Source: an uncultured Acetatifactor sp. (GTDB lineage Bacteria; Bacillota; Clostridia; Lachnospirales; Lachnospiraceae). From it: a stretch of 45,718 nt of DNA. The notes below the pieces were generated by a model. That model saw only the letters and a list, made by a program, of their open reading frames with translations. It made no database searches and was not told the origin of the DNA. Where the stretch lies: NCBI GenBank assembly GCA_910584375.1, contig CAJUAH010000034.1:1-45718 (forward strand), given 5' to 3'. Shown here piece by piece: positions 8,643 through 16,767 of this stretch. Each line of letters starts with the position of its first letter. Position 1 is the first letter of the stretch. The translations under genes and the position numbers were made by a program.

Positions 8643-10258
8643 TATTTTGAACCTCCCATTTGACTTATAATATTTGAAAGTATATAATATCCAACAGCAA
8701 TTGCTAAAGGCAACTTATCAGGTTCTTCTCTGATGGGTATCGACTTCTTTTGTTCGTCAGCATCAATATAATCATCAATAAACTTTTTTATATAATCTAA
8801 GAGTTCATACGGTCCAATCCAAGATGTTCTTTCCCTTTGCTCAGATGTCATACAATACACTTGTTGAAAAGTATTCATCTCTGGTATCTTTTTACAAATA
8901 GAAATCAAAAACTCAATAATTCTTGAGTGATAAACATCTGGTATATCGTGTAGATTCATACTCGGGAGATATATTTTTGCCTTTTCTTTACCTTGACTGT
9001 AGTGAATTTCTGCATTCCATATAAATTCTCTCTTTTCAAAATCAGAATGATAATTTGTTAGTTCAACACGAAATGCATCATAAATCATATACGGAACGTG
9101 ATACTTGAATTTTGCAACTGCACGCCGGGGAATCTCTTTTTTCATATTGAAAACTGCTCCGTTAAGATTATAAAATTCGACATTTCTATCGTGTTTTATT
9201 CTTGGATACACTTTGGGTAAAGGTACATTTTCCGCTATTGCAATAGCTTTAGCAATCGCATACGACATCTTCGGAGGAACTGCGTTGCCAACAAGAGTAT
9301 GTTTAGTTCCTTTTGAATCACCATAAAACCAATAGTCTATTGGAAAACTCATCATACAAGCCGCTTCCCTGACTGTAGGTAAACGGTATCTCCCCTCTTT
9401 ATATCCAAGAACCATTGCCTCTCTTGAACTAGCAGACATAGTCGCCATAACAGTTCTTGCAGGTTTCAATGTGTTTTCAGGAAATGCCATTTTCCCCATA
9501 TATCCCTTGTCTTGTTTTAATCGTCTTGCTGTTTTACATTCAAAGTCAGCTAATTCATATAGGTAATGTTGATCTGTAACTTGCTGGCATCTAATGGAGA
9601 GTTTCGGATAGTTAATATCTGTTACAAAATCATTATCTTTTCTTAAAGGATCCCCGAGAGAATCAAGAACCATTTGCAACGTAGTCAAATTATTGTCATC
9701 TTTTATTTTGATAGGTGCCGGAAATTCACCGCACAGATATCGTTTTCTATTTGTAGGAGCTCCAAAATATTTTGCATTATATTTCCCAGATGCACCACCG
9801 CATGGCCTCAAAACAAATTCACCTTCCAAGCCGAGGTCTGCGGCGGTATATTCCTTTTTAATATAGTCCTTAACGGCAGGAACATTTTCTAAAACCCAGT
9901 ATCGAAGAATGGATTTTTCTTTGAATTTTTTCCGTGCGACAATTCTTAAATAGGCTTCTATCAGTTGAATACCAACAGACTTATCTGCATTACCTGATTT
10001 ATTTGAATGGGAAAAAGCTTGACAAGGCGGAGATCCAATAATTACTTCTGAATCAGGAACCAACGCCTCAAACTCATCATTTGGTAGCTGAGAAATTCTA
10101 ATCACATCATCTTGTATTACATTAACTCCCGGTTTGTTTCCTCTATACGTTTTTACTGCTGGTTCCCATTTATCAACTGCAAAAACAATATCAAAACCTG
10201 CTTGGCGGAAACCTTCAGAAAATCCGCCTCCACCGCAGAAAAAATCTGCTACTCTCAT
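8642..10258 (-). CDS. DNA (cytosine-5) methyltransferase of the defence operon
   Basis: The 538-residue product has the full motif set of C5-cytosine methyltransferases. Motif I is ADFFCGGGGFSEGFRQAG at 4-21. Motif IV is GSPPCQ with the catalytic Cys79. Motif VI is ENV at 124-126 and motif VIII is NRKR at 170-173. Motif IX is TVREAACMMSFP at 295-306 and motif X is GNAVPP at 324-329. The target-recognition region (about 175-290) is compact. About 190 residues follow motif X, an unusually long tail that may contact partner subunits. The start at 10258 is preferred over upstream in-frame starts because GTGAGG lies 9 nt upstream. It is the first gene of the operon and probably protects host DNA by 5mC marking. 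The recognition sequence cannot be read from the protein. Confidence 0.92.
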   Translation of the reverse strand: MRVADFFCGGGGFSEGFRQAGFDIVFAVDKWEPAVKTYRGNKPGVNVIQDDVIRISQLPNDEFEALVPDSEVIIGSPPCQAFSHSNKSGNADKSVGIQLIEAYLRIVARKKFKEKSILRYWVLENVPAVKDYIKKEYTAADLGLEGEFVLRPCGGASGKYNAKYFGAPTNRKRYLCGEFPAPIKIKDDNNLTTLQMVLDSLGDPLRKDNDFVTDINYPKLSIRCQQVTDQHYLYELADFECKTARRLKQDKGYMGKMAFPENTLKPARTVMATMSASSREAMVLGYKEGRYRLPTVREAACMMSFPIDYWFYGDSKGTKHTLVGNAVPPKMSYAIAKAIAIAENVPLPKVYPRIKHDRNVEFYNLNGAVFNMKKEIPRRAVAKFKYHVPYMIYDAFRVELTNYHSDFEKREFIWNAEIHYSQGKEKAKIYLPSMNLHDIPDVYHSRIIEFLISICKKIPEMNTFQQVYCMTSEQRERTSWIGPYELLDYIKKFIDDYIDADEQKKSIPIREEPDKLPLAIAVGYYILSNIISQMGGSK

Positions 10259-10802
10259 AATATTTTTCCTCACTTCCATGGTACTTATATATGAAATTGG
10301 CATTTTTAAACATAACGAGGCGAAAACACGAATATGCTACCATTCGGTGAATTTCATAATAATGTTTTTTATATTGTATTTTTTAGTTGTTTTAGATTCT
10401 AACTGCCATATGCCCAACAAAAAAGTAAATCAAAAAAAGACAATATAATTAAAGCATAAATTTCCAAAAATATCAAGTAATTTAACACATGCTCATCATT
10501 GGTATAATTTTCTACTCGATAATAATCCCTTAAGTCCTTCGTTATTTAATTATATAAACTATAGTATCGCCACTATGTCCACTACTCATTTTTTATTATT
10601 TGTACCGACATACATCGACATCATTATTCCACATCAAATTACGGTTTCATCCTGTATTTGCATACCCCTGTGTAATATACAGACAATACACTGACAATCA
10701 CGCCTACTCTTTAGTCCTTTATCTCATGATAAGTTGCAGTTATGTCTCTTTATAAACCGAACATATCCATATTCTTCAAGAAAAACTAATTCCGCGCCTC
10801 TA
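10259..10802. other. AT-rich intergenic region upstream of the methyltransferase operon
   Basis: These 544 bp hold no convincing gene on either strand. The operon promoter must lie here. Candidate -10 boxes on the minus strand exist (for example TATAAT in the 10540-10560 patch, TACAAT near 10370), but none has a good -35 at 16-18 bp, so I do not assign one. The region closes the AT-rich island; base composition changes abruptly to GC-rich at the end of the RNA methyltransferase gene. I found no integrase, tRNA or obvious attachment-site repeat. Confidence 0.5.
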
Positions 10803-12308
10803 TTAACCAATTACACCTTTAGACAGCAAACACACAGTCTCCACATTCGCCGTCCAAGGGAACTGGTCCACCGCCACGGCCCGCTCCACATGGTACCCGC
10901 CCGCCAGAAACGCCTCCAGATCCCGGGCCAGGCTGGTAGGTTTGCAGGAAATATACACGATCCGCTCCACGCCGTAGCCGATGATCTTGGGCAGGGCCTT
11001 GGGATGTATGCCGTCCCGGGGCGGATCCAGGATGATCATATCCGGTTTCTCCGTCAGCTCGTCCAGCACCTTCAGCACATCCCCGGCGATAAACGAACAG
11101 TTCTGCAACCCGTTTAACGCCGCGTTCTCCCGGGCGGCCTCCACGGCCTCCTCCACGATCTCCACGCCGATGACCCGGTCTGCCGCCGCTGCCATCAACT
11201 GGGCGATGGTTCCCGTGCCGCTGTACAGGTCGTAGAGCAATCTTCCTGCGCCATGGCAGCAATCATCCTCCGAAAGCACCGCATGTTGGGCAGATCCTTT
11301 ATCTGCTTTTTCACTCCGAGCCCCCAACTCCCCCACATATTCCCTGGCCGTCTCGTACAGCACTTCGGCGCTGTAGGTATTGGTCTGGAAAAAAGAAAAC
11401 GTGGATATCCTGAACCGCAGCCCCAGCAATTCTTCATAGATATAATCCCGCCCGTACAGAATATCCGTGCGGTCGCTCTGCACCACATCCGCCAGGGAAT
11501 CGTTGGTAATATGTAAGATCCCTGCCAAAACGCCGTCCAGTTCCCCGCGCTCCTGCAGCTCCAGCAGACGCCCGCAGAATCCCTCCGCCAGCGCCCGGAT
11601 CTCCCCCTTATCCCCCGGCTGCCCGTACACGCCGCCCCGGGGAGCCTGGGAGGACGTCACCAACGCCACCAGAATCTCGCCCGTCCTGGCCGCCTTGCGC
11701 ACCAACAGATGCCGCAGAAATCCGTCATGCCGCATCTTGTGGTGGAATCCCGTGCCCATCTCCTGAAAATACTCCAGCGCCGCCTTCAGGATCCGCCGAT
11801 AGTCCCCGTCCACGATCCTGCAGTCCCATACATTCACCACGTCATACATACTGCCCCGCCTGTGCATACCCAGGGACAGCGGGCCGTCTTTCACCTCATC
11901 CCCAAAGGAAAACTCCATTTTGTTCCGGTAGGCATAAGGCTGGGGACTGCCCTTGATGCCCTCCCACTGCCAGGGCTCTTCCTGCCCCGCCAGCGCCCGT
12001 TCCAGCAGTTCCCTGACCTGCCGCTCCTTGATTCGCAGCTGTTCCCCGTAGGGCAGAGACAGATAGGTACAGCCTCCGCACAAGCCAAAATGGGAACACG
12101 GATCGCCAGTCTCCAGGGGAGATGATTCTATCACCTCCAGAAGTCTGGCCTCCGCCTTCCCATGCCTTACCTTATTAACGAGGAAAGAAACTTTCTGACC
12201 GGGCAGGCTGTTCTTCACCACGCAGGTCTCCTCCCCGGCTCTGACGATGCCCTTATTGGGAAACTCCACGCGCTCTACGATACCTGTATATACCTGTCCT
12301 TTTTTCAT
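10803..12308 (-). CDS. rlmD: 23S rRNA (uracil-5-)-methyltransferase, RlmD/RlmCD (RumA) family
   Basis: The 501-residue enzyme is predicted to methylate uridine at C5 in 23S rRNA using SAM. The N-terminal TRAM domain covers about residues 1-58 (GQVYTGIVERVEFPNKG). It is followed by an iron-sulfur cysteine cluster, CSHFGLCGGC (C-x5-C-x2-C), with the likely fourth Cys in VWDCRIVD. The Rossmann methyltransferase part has DLYSGTGTIAQ (motif I), VIGVEIVEEAVEAA, DPPRDGIHPKAL and the catalytic loop YISCKPTSLARDL. A roughly 25-residue low-conservation insert precedes motif I. The start at 12308 is chosen for AGGGG 7 nt upstream. RlmD, RlmC and the dual-specific RlmCD cannot be told apart here. It is the last gene of a minus-strand core block and marks the right edge of the AT-rich island. 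Confidence 0.92.
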   Translation of the reverse strand: MKKGQVYTGIVERVEFPNKGIVRAGEETCVVKNSLPGQKVSFLVNKVRHGKAEARLLEVIESSPLETGDPCSHFGLCGGCTYLSLPYGEQLRIKERQVRELLERALAGQEEPWQWEGIKGSPQPYAYRNKMEFSFGDEVKDGPLSLGMHRRGSMYDVVNVWDCRIVDGDYRRILKAALEYFQEMGTGFHHKMRHDGFLRHLLVRKAARTGEILVALVTSSQAPRGGVYGQPGDKGEIRALAEGFCGRLLELQERGELDGVLAGILHITNDSLADVVQSDRTDILYGRDYIYEELLGLRFRISTFSFFQTNTYSAEVLYETAREYVGELGARSEKADKGSAQHAVLSEDDCCHGAGRLLYDLYSGTGTIAQLMAAAADRVIGVEIVEEAVEAARENAALNGLQNCSFIAGDVLKVLDELTEKPDMIILDPPRDGIHPKALPKIIGYGVERIVYISCKPTSLARDLEAFLAGGYHVERAVAVDQFPWTANVETVCLLSKGVIG

Positions 12309-12469
12309 GCTCATACCCCTGACACCCATTCAGCGGACATATCGAACAATACAATATAAGGAAGTATGTTTCCTGACTCCCCTGTTCCCCGCAAAATATG
12401 GGCTGCGCCCGTACCGATGCGTATTCTGAGCTCCGCATACCACGGACCCTTTAGCGCCGCCCTGCCGCG

Positions 12470-12718
12470 CTAGTTGTCTCCCTCGTCCTCGAAGATATCC
12501 TCCTCGTCGTCCTCATCCTCGAACTCGTCCTCGAAGTCGTCTTCAAAGTCTTCCAGATACGTGGGTGTGAAATAACGGTACACCGCATAGGCGATGGCAG
12601 CTACCGCCGCGACCACGCCGATGATCGCCAGAACCCACACCAGCACATTGCCCTTCTTTTCCTCTTCCTTTTTGCTGCCCAGCAGCTCGCTCAATTTCTT
12701 CAGTTCTGTCAAATTCAT
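12470..12718 (-). CDS. Small single-span membrane protein with an acidic C-terminal tail
   Basis: The 82-residue product has a charged N-terminal helix (LTELKKLSELLGSKKEEEKK) and one membrane segment at about residues 24-48. A tail of about 30 residues follows that is almost all Asp, Glu and Phe. It resembles short DUF4366-like proteins common in Lachnospiraceae; the function is unknown. The start is ATG at 12718 with AAGGAAG about 7 nt upstream. It lies between pcrA and the rRNA methyltransferase gene on the same strand, 60 bp after pcrA. The tail could bind basic proteins or divalent metals; this is inferred from charge only. Confidence 0.7.
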   Translation of the reverse strand: MNLTELKKLSELLGSKKEEEKKGNVLVWVLAIIGVVAAVAAIAYAVYRYFTPTYLEDFEDDFEDEFEDEDDEEDIFEDEGDN

Positions 12719-12778
12719 ATCACATCTTCCTTTCTGATATGCTGTCACCTATAGAATACCACAAACGCGATCAATTTA

Positions 12779-15139
12779 CTACACTTTTTTTAGTTTTGCA
12801 AAAGACGCGTACATGATTTTTTGTCCGGCCCTGTCAAACACCACTGTGACCTTGTAGTCCCGGGGTTCTTTCACGATCTGTTCCACAGTGCCCTCCCCGT
12901 ATTTCATATGTTTGACCCGGTCTCCTTCCCCGTACCCCAGTTCTCCCAAAGTCTCCATGCTGTCCCCCTTGGTGATCCCGGCTATCCGGTTCAGGCTCCC
13001 GATCCCCTGGGCAATGTAGGGCTTGGTCTCCCTGGGGGTGGCTCGGGGCCGCAGAATGGCCTTGGGACGGAAATTCCCGGCAACGCTCCCCTGCCCCGCA
13101 GTTCTTTGAGAAGCCATATCTTCTCCATAAAAATCTGCATCTGCTCCACGGGAGGCTGCACTATCTACGCCGGAAATCTTGTTCCCCCCGTAGACGGTTC
13201 CCCTGCCCGGAACCGTATTGTCCAGCAATTCTCTGGGAATCTCCTGCACAAAACGGCTCACGGGATTGTACTGGTTCTCCCCCCGGATCATCCGGCATCT
13301 GGCGTAGGTCAGCGTCAGCTCATCCTGGGCCCTGGTAATCCCCACATAGGCCAGCCTGCGCTCCTCCTCCAGATCCCCCGGATCCTCTGAGTTGATGGGC
13401 AGATACCCGGGGAAAAGCCCGTCCTCCATACCGGCCAGATACACGCAGGGAAACTCCAGCCCCTTGGCGCTGTGCAGCGTCATCAGCAGAATGCGGTCCG
13501 ACCCGTTCTCCATACTGTCAATGTCGGACACCAGGGCGATCTCCTCCAGAAATTCGCTCAGGGAGAGCTCGTCATGGGTCTGCTCATAATACACGGCCCG
13601 GCTCAGAAATTCCTCCACGTTCTCCATCCTGTCGTTATTTTCCTCATCGTCCAGGCTTTCCAGATAAGTCCCGTAATCTATGGTATCCATGATCTCATGG
13701 ATCATGTCCACAATGCCGTAATATTTTGCCTTGGCCTTAAACACCTGGATCATCTTGACAAAGGGCTCCAGCTTGACCGCCGCCCGGCCCAGACTGGTGA
13801 TCTGATCCATCTGCTCCAGCGCCTGATAGAAGGTGATGCCCCGCATATCCGCGTAACTCTGCACTTTGTCCAGTGTGGCGCTCCCGATCCCCCGCTTGGG
13901 CACATTGATGATCCGCTTTACCGCCAGGTCGTCCCTGCCGTTGTCAACGGTCTTTAAGTAAGCCAGAATATCCTTGATCTCCCGCCGGGCATAAAAATTG
14001 ATCCCCCCCACTATATTGTAGGGCATGCCGTCCGTGACCAGGCGCTCCTCCAGCGCCCGGGACTGGGCGTTGGTGCGGTAGAGTATGGCGCAGTCGCCAT
14101 AATGGAACTCTCCCTTCCTCACCCGGGCCGCGATATCGTCCGAGATATATTCCGCCTCCTCATAGCTGTTGTCAAACTGGCGGAAACGGATCCTGCTGCC
14201 CTGTTCCCTGGCGGTCCACAGCGTCTTCTCCTTGCGCCCCCGGTTGTTGCGTATCACGGCGTTGGCCGTATCCAGGATATTGCCGGTGGAGCGGTAATTC
14301 TGCTCCAGCTTGATGACTTTGGCCTCGGGATAGATCTTCTCGTAATCCAGGATGTTGCGGATGTTGGCGCCGCGAAACTTATAGATGGACTGGTCGTCGT
14401 CCCCCACCACGCACAGGTTCCGGTACTTTTCCGCCAGCAGCCGAATCAGCTCAAACTGCGCCGTGTTGGTGTCCTGATACTCGTCCACCATGATATAGCG
14501 AAACCGCTCCTGATACTGGTTCAATATCTCCGGACAGCTCTTTAACAGTTCCACCGTCATGACCAGCAGATCGTCAAAATCCAGGGCATTGTTCTTTTTC
14601 AGCTCCCGCTGATACTCCTTATAGCAGGCGGCGATCTTTTTTCCCTGAAAATCCCCCATGGTCTGCAATTCGTACTCCTTGGGGGAGATCAGCTCGTTTT
14701 TGGCGGAGGAGATGGCGGACAGCACCGCCCGCTCTTTCAGCATCTTAGTGTCGATCATCTGCCGCTTGCACACATCCTTGATGACGGTCTTCTGGTCGTC
14801 GGTGTCATAGATCGTAAAGTGGTTGTCAAACCCCAGCTTATCAATGTATCTGCGCAGAATGCGCACGCAGGTGGAGTGGAACGTGGACACCCACACCTGA
14901 TCCGCGCCGAAACCCACGATTTGATCCACTCTCTCCCGCATCTCCCCGGCGGCCTTGTTGGTAAACGTGATCGCCAGGATGTTCCAGGGATTGATGCCCA
15001 CCTCGTCTATCAGGTAGGCGATCCTGTGGGTCAGCACCCGGGTCTTGCCGGAGCCAGCCCCCGCCAATAGCAGCAGCGGCCCCTCTGTGGTCATGACCGC
15101 CTCTTTCTGTTCTTTATTTAAAGTGTCATATATGCTCAT
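12779..15139 (-). CDS. pcrA: ATP-dependent DNA helicase PcrA/UvrD
   Basis: The 786-residue SF1A helicase shows all core motifs. Motif I is LAGAGSGKTRVLTHRI, motif Ia is ITFTNKAAGEM and motif II is DEYQDTN. Motif III is GDDDQSIYKFRGA, motif IV is EQNYRSTGNIL, motif V is TLHSAKGLEFP and motif VI is YVGITRAQDEL. The C-terminal tail ends in the conserved Tudor-like segment GDRVKHMKYGEGTVEQI, which in PcrA binds RNA polymerase. It acts in the cytoplasm in nucleotide excision repair, clearing transcription blocks and plasmid replication. Length and motif order are normal for the family. The ATG at 15139 begins the typical SIYDTLNKEQKEAV sequence; a TTG at 15166 is possible. It follows the GNAT gene by 7 bp. 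Confidence 0.95.
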   Translation of the reverse strand: MSIYDTLNKEQKEAVMTTEGPLLLLAGAGSGKTRVLTHRIAYLIDEVGINPWNILAITFTNKAAGEMRERVDQIVGFGADQVWVSTFHSTCVRILRRYIDKLGFDNHFTIYDTDDQKTVIKDVCKRQMIDTKMLKERAVLSAISSAKNELISPKEYELQTMGDFQGKKIAACYKEYQRELKKNNALDFDDLLVMTVELLKSCPEILNQYQERFRYIMVDEYQDTNTAQFELIRLLAEKYRNLCVVGDDDQSIYKFRGANIRNILDYEKIYPEAKVIKLEQNYRSTGNILDTANAVIRNNRGRKEKTLWTAREQGSRIRFRQFDNSYEEAEYISDDIAARVRKGEFHYGDCAILYRTNAQSRALEERLVTDGMPYNIVGGINFYARREIKDILAYLKTVDNGRDDLAVKRIINVPKRGIGSATLDKVQSYADMRGITFYQALEQMDQITSLGRAAVKLEPFVKMIQVFKAKAKYYGIVDMIHEIMDTIDYGTYLESLDDEENNDRMENVEEFLSRAVYYEQTHDELSLSEFLEEIALVSDIDSMENGSDRILLMTLHSAKGLEFPCVYLAGMEDGLFPGYLPINSEDPGDLEEERRLAYVGITRAQDELTLTYARCRMIRGENQYNPVSRFVQEIPRELLDNTVPGRGTVYGGNKISGVDSAASRGADADFYGEDMASQRTAGQGSVAGNFRPKAILRPRATPRETKPYIAQGIGSLNRIAGITKGDSMETLGELGYGEGDRVKHMKYGEGTVEQIVKEPRDYKVTVVFDRAGQKIMYASFAKLKKV

Positions 15140-15146
15140 CGTCTTA

Positions 15147-15674
15147 TCATTCTCCACATTGCCCAAGCTTTATCCATATATAGCATCTCTCTCCGGCCCG
15201 TTTTTCCACCGCCCCGCCGCACGCCAGGGCAACACGGACAGACGGCTCGTTGTCCTCGTGTACGGTCAGCAGAAATTCTTTCACTCCCAGTTTTGCACCC
15301 TCGCTGACCAACAGTTTCAGCAGGATTTTGCCAAGTCCTCTGCCTCTGGCCGAGGGCCGGATGGCGTACCCCACATTCCCGCCCGCCTCCAGCAGCCGAT
15401 CCGTCAGAAAATGCCTTATTTTACCGTATCCCACCGGAACATCGTTCTCATAAAGCCAAAATGTGGTTTGCGGGACTTTCCATCCGTCTATGACGCCGTC
15501 CTGCTCTGCACTTTTCACGGATTTATCCAGCCACGCCTGCCATTCGGAAAAGGGCTTTCCAGCCATGGAATTGAGGAATCCGTTCTCATCCGCCGGAATC
15601 TCCTGGAGCATGTCGTAAATATCCCTTCCGTCATGGATACTGAGTTTTTTCAGCGTATACATTGCAGTCTCCAT
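15147..15674 (-). CDS. GNAT family N-acetyltransferase
   Basis: The 175-residue product has the GNAT fold. The acetyl-CoA-binding motif A is seen as GYAIRPSARGRGLGKILLKLL, followed by EFLLTVHEDNEPSVRVALACGG (motif B region). It probably transfers an acetyl group from acetyl-CoA to an amine. The substrate is unknown. The N-terminal ETAMYTLKKLSIHDGRDIYDMLQEIP section resembles GNATs annotated from sequence only. The start at 15674 is chosen for GGAGG 5 nt upstream; the longer open frame back to 15767 overlaps the upstream gene and lacks a ribosome binding site. It is 7 bp before pcrA and shares its direction. Confidence 0.85.
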   Translation of the reverse strand: METAMYTLKKLSIHDGRDIYDMLQEIPADENGFLNSMAGKPFSEWQAWLDKSVKSAEQDGVIDGWKVPQTTFWLYENDVPVGYGKIRHFLTDRLLEAGGNVGYAIRPSARGRGLGKILLKLLVSEGAKLGVKEFLLTVHEDNEPSVRVALACGGAVEKRAGERCYIWIKLGQCGE

Positions 15675-15744
15675 ACTTTCCTCCGTCCGCATAACCCAGA
15701 CCGTGTCAGGATTATTATATGAAATGACGCTTTGGATGACGGCG

Positions 15745-16512
15745 CTATCTCTCCGCCAGCTCCACATCCGTAAAGTTCCACGCCCTGAGATTCAGCTCCA
15801 GCACCGGGCTGTCACAGTAGGCGCAGGTCTTGGCTCCTAAGGATGGCAGCGGCGCGCCGCAGTTGGGGCACACCATGGCCAGACCCATATCCGAGGCATT
15901 CTCCACCAGTTCCACGTCCTGGATATAGCTGACCTCCACATTGTACTTGGTCTGCTCCATCCGGTCTTTGCGCCCTCTGACCACCGCGCCGTTTTGCTCC
16001 TGATAGTGGATATGCTCCGCCGCCGCCTGGAACACGATGCTGCTGCGCCCCTTGTCCTTGCGGTACTTGTGGATCTCGATCCTGTGAACCCTGATCCTTT
16101 CATAATGCTCCCGGATCCCCGCGTTTCGCAGCATGCTGATCCGCATATCCAGTTTGTCCCGCAGTTCCCGGGTTCCCTCCGTCAGCAGATGGCTGTTGCC
16201 GCCGTCCACGCCGCGCAGATAGGAGGTCAGCACATTCTGTGCCCTGCCCTTCATCTCCTCCAGATGAAACTCTGGGAAATCCTTCATAATGCCCGGCAGA
16301 TACAATCCCGTGGCGGAGGATACGGACTTGGGCGTGGCGGCATACTCTGCCTCCATCATCTGCACCCCTTTCCGCACATCCTCCGTCCCGAAGAGCATCC
16401 GGCTGTAACTCTTTACCGTCCCGCTGATCTTGCGGTAAGCCAAGTAGATCACCCCCGCCAACACCAGCAGCAATACCAGCACAATGATTAATCCAATTAT
16501 TTTTCCGCTCAT
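15745..16512 (-). CDS. Membrane-anchored protein with C-terminal zinc ribbon
   Basis: The 255-residue product starts with one membrane helix (residues 5-27). The middle domain (FPEFHLEEMKGRAQNVLTSYL and onward) is about 130 residues and resembles Tim44-like/lipid-binding modules only faintly. A four-cysteine zinc ribbon (CPNCGAPLP, then CAYC) lies at about 215-235. It shares strand and zinc-ribbon style with the SPFH gene upstream, so the two probably act together at the membrane. The start at 16512 has a G6 run about 13 nt upstream, a poor ribosome binding site, so initiation may be weak or coupled. A 68-bp tandem repeat lies just upstream. No named function can be given. Confidence 0.7.
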   Translation of the reverse strand: MSGKIIGLIIVLVLLLVLAGVIYLAYRKISGTVKSYSRMLFGTEDVRKGVQMMEAEYAATPKSVSSATGLYLPGIMKDFPEFHLEEMKGRAQNVLTSYLRGVDGGNSHLLTEGTRELRDKLDMRISMLRNAGIREHYERIRVHRIEIHKYRKDKGRSSIVFQAAAEHIHYQEQNGAVVRGRKDRMEQTKYNVEVSYIQDVELVENASDMGLAMVCPNCGAPLPSLGAKTCAYCDSPVLELNLRAWNFTDVELAER

Positions 16513-16560
16513 AATCTATAATATACCCCCCACGTTTCGCACAAAACGTCCGCTGTATAT

Positions 16561-16720
16561 TCGCCCTGCGCAAAAAACGCCGACTGCTGTTTCCACGCCC
16601 CCGGCGGGCATCCCTCATCCGCAATATGCCCGTCCTGCCCAAAAACGCCGACCGCTGTTTCCACGCCCCCGGCGGGCATCCCTCATCCGCAATAAACCGG
16701 TCCTGCGCAAAAACGCCGGC
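16561..16720. repeat. 68-bp tandem repeat, about 2.3 copies
   Basis: AAAAACGCCG begins at 16573, 16641 and 16709, exactly 68 bp apart. Copies one and two are nearly identical over their length, including a GC-rich centre (CCCCCGGCGGG). The third is partial and ends in CGCCGGCGCAG. The array fills most of the gap between the SPFH gene and the zinc-ribbon membrane protein gene. No reading frame through it looks protein-like. Confidence 0.9.
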
Positions 16721-16767
16721 GCAGCCATCGCGGCTCCGCCAGCGCTCTTCTGCCTTATCCGGGATCT

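Noticed and set aside
4440..10258. DISARM, BREX, Druantia or Dnd system
   Set aside because: No DUF1998, PLD, PglZ, DruE-type helicase or Dnd/Ssp genes are present; only the methylase and helicase roles are shared.
10734..11117. 127-codon plus-strand frame at the end of rlmD
   Set aside because: It runs antisense through rlmD's conserved C-terminal motifs and has no start signal.
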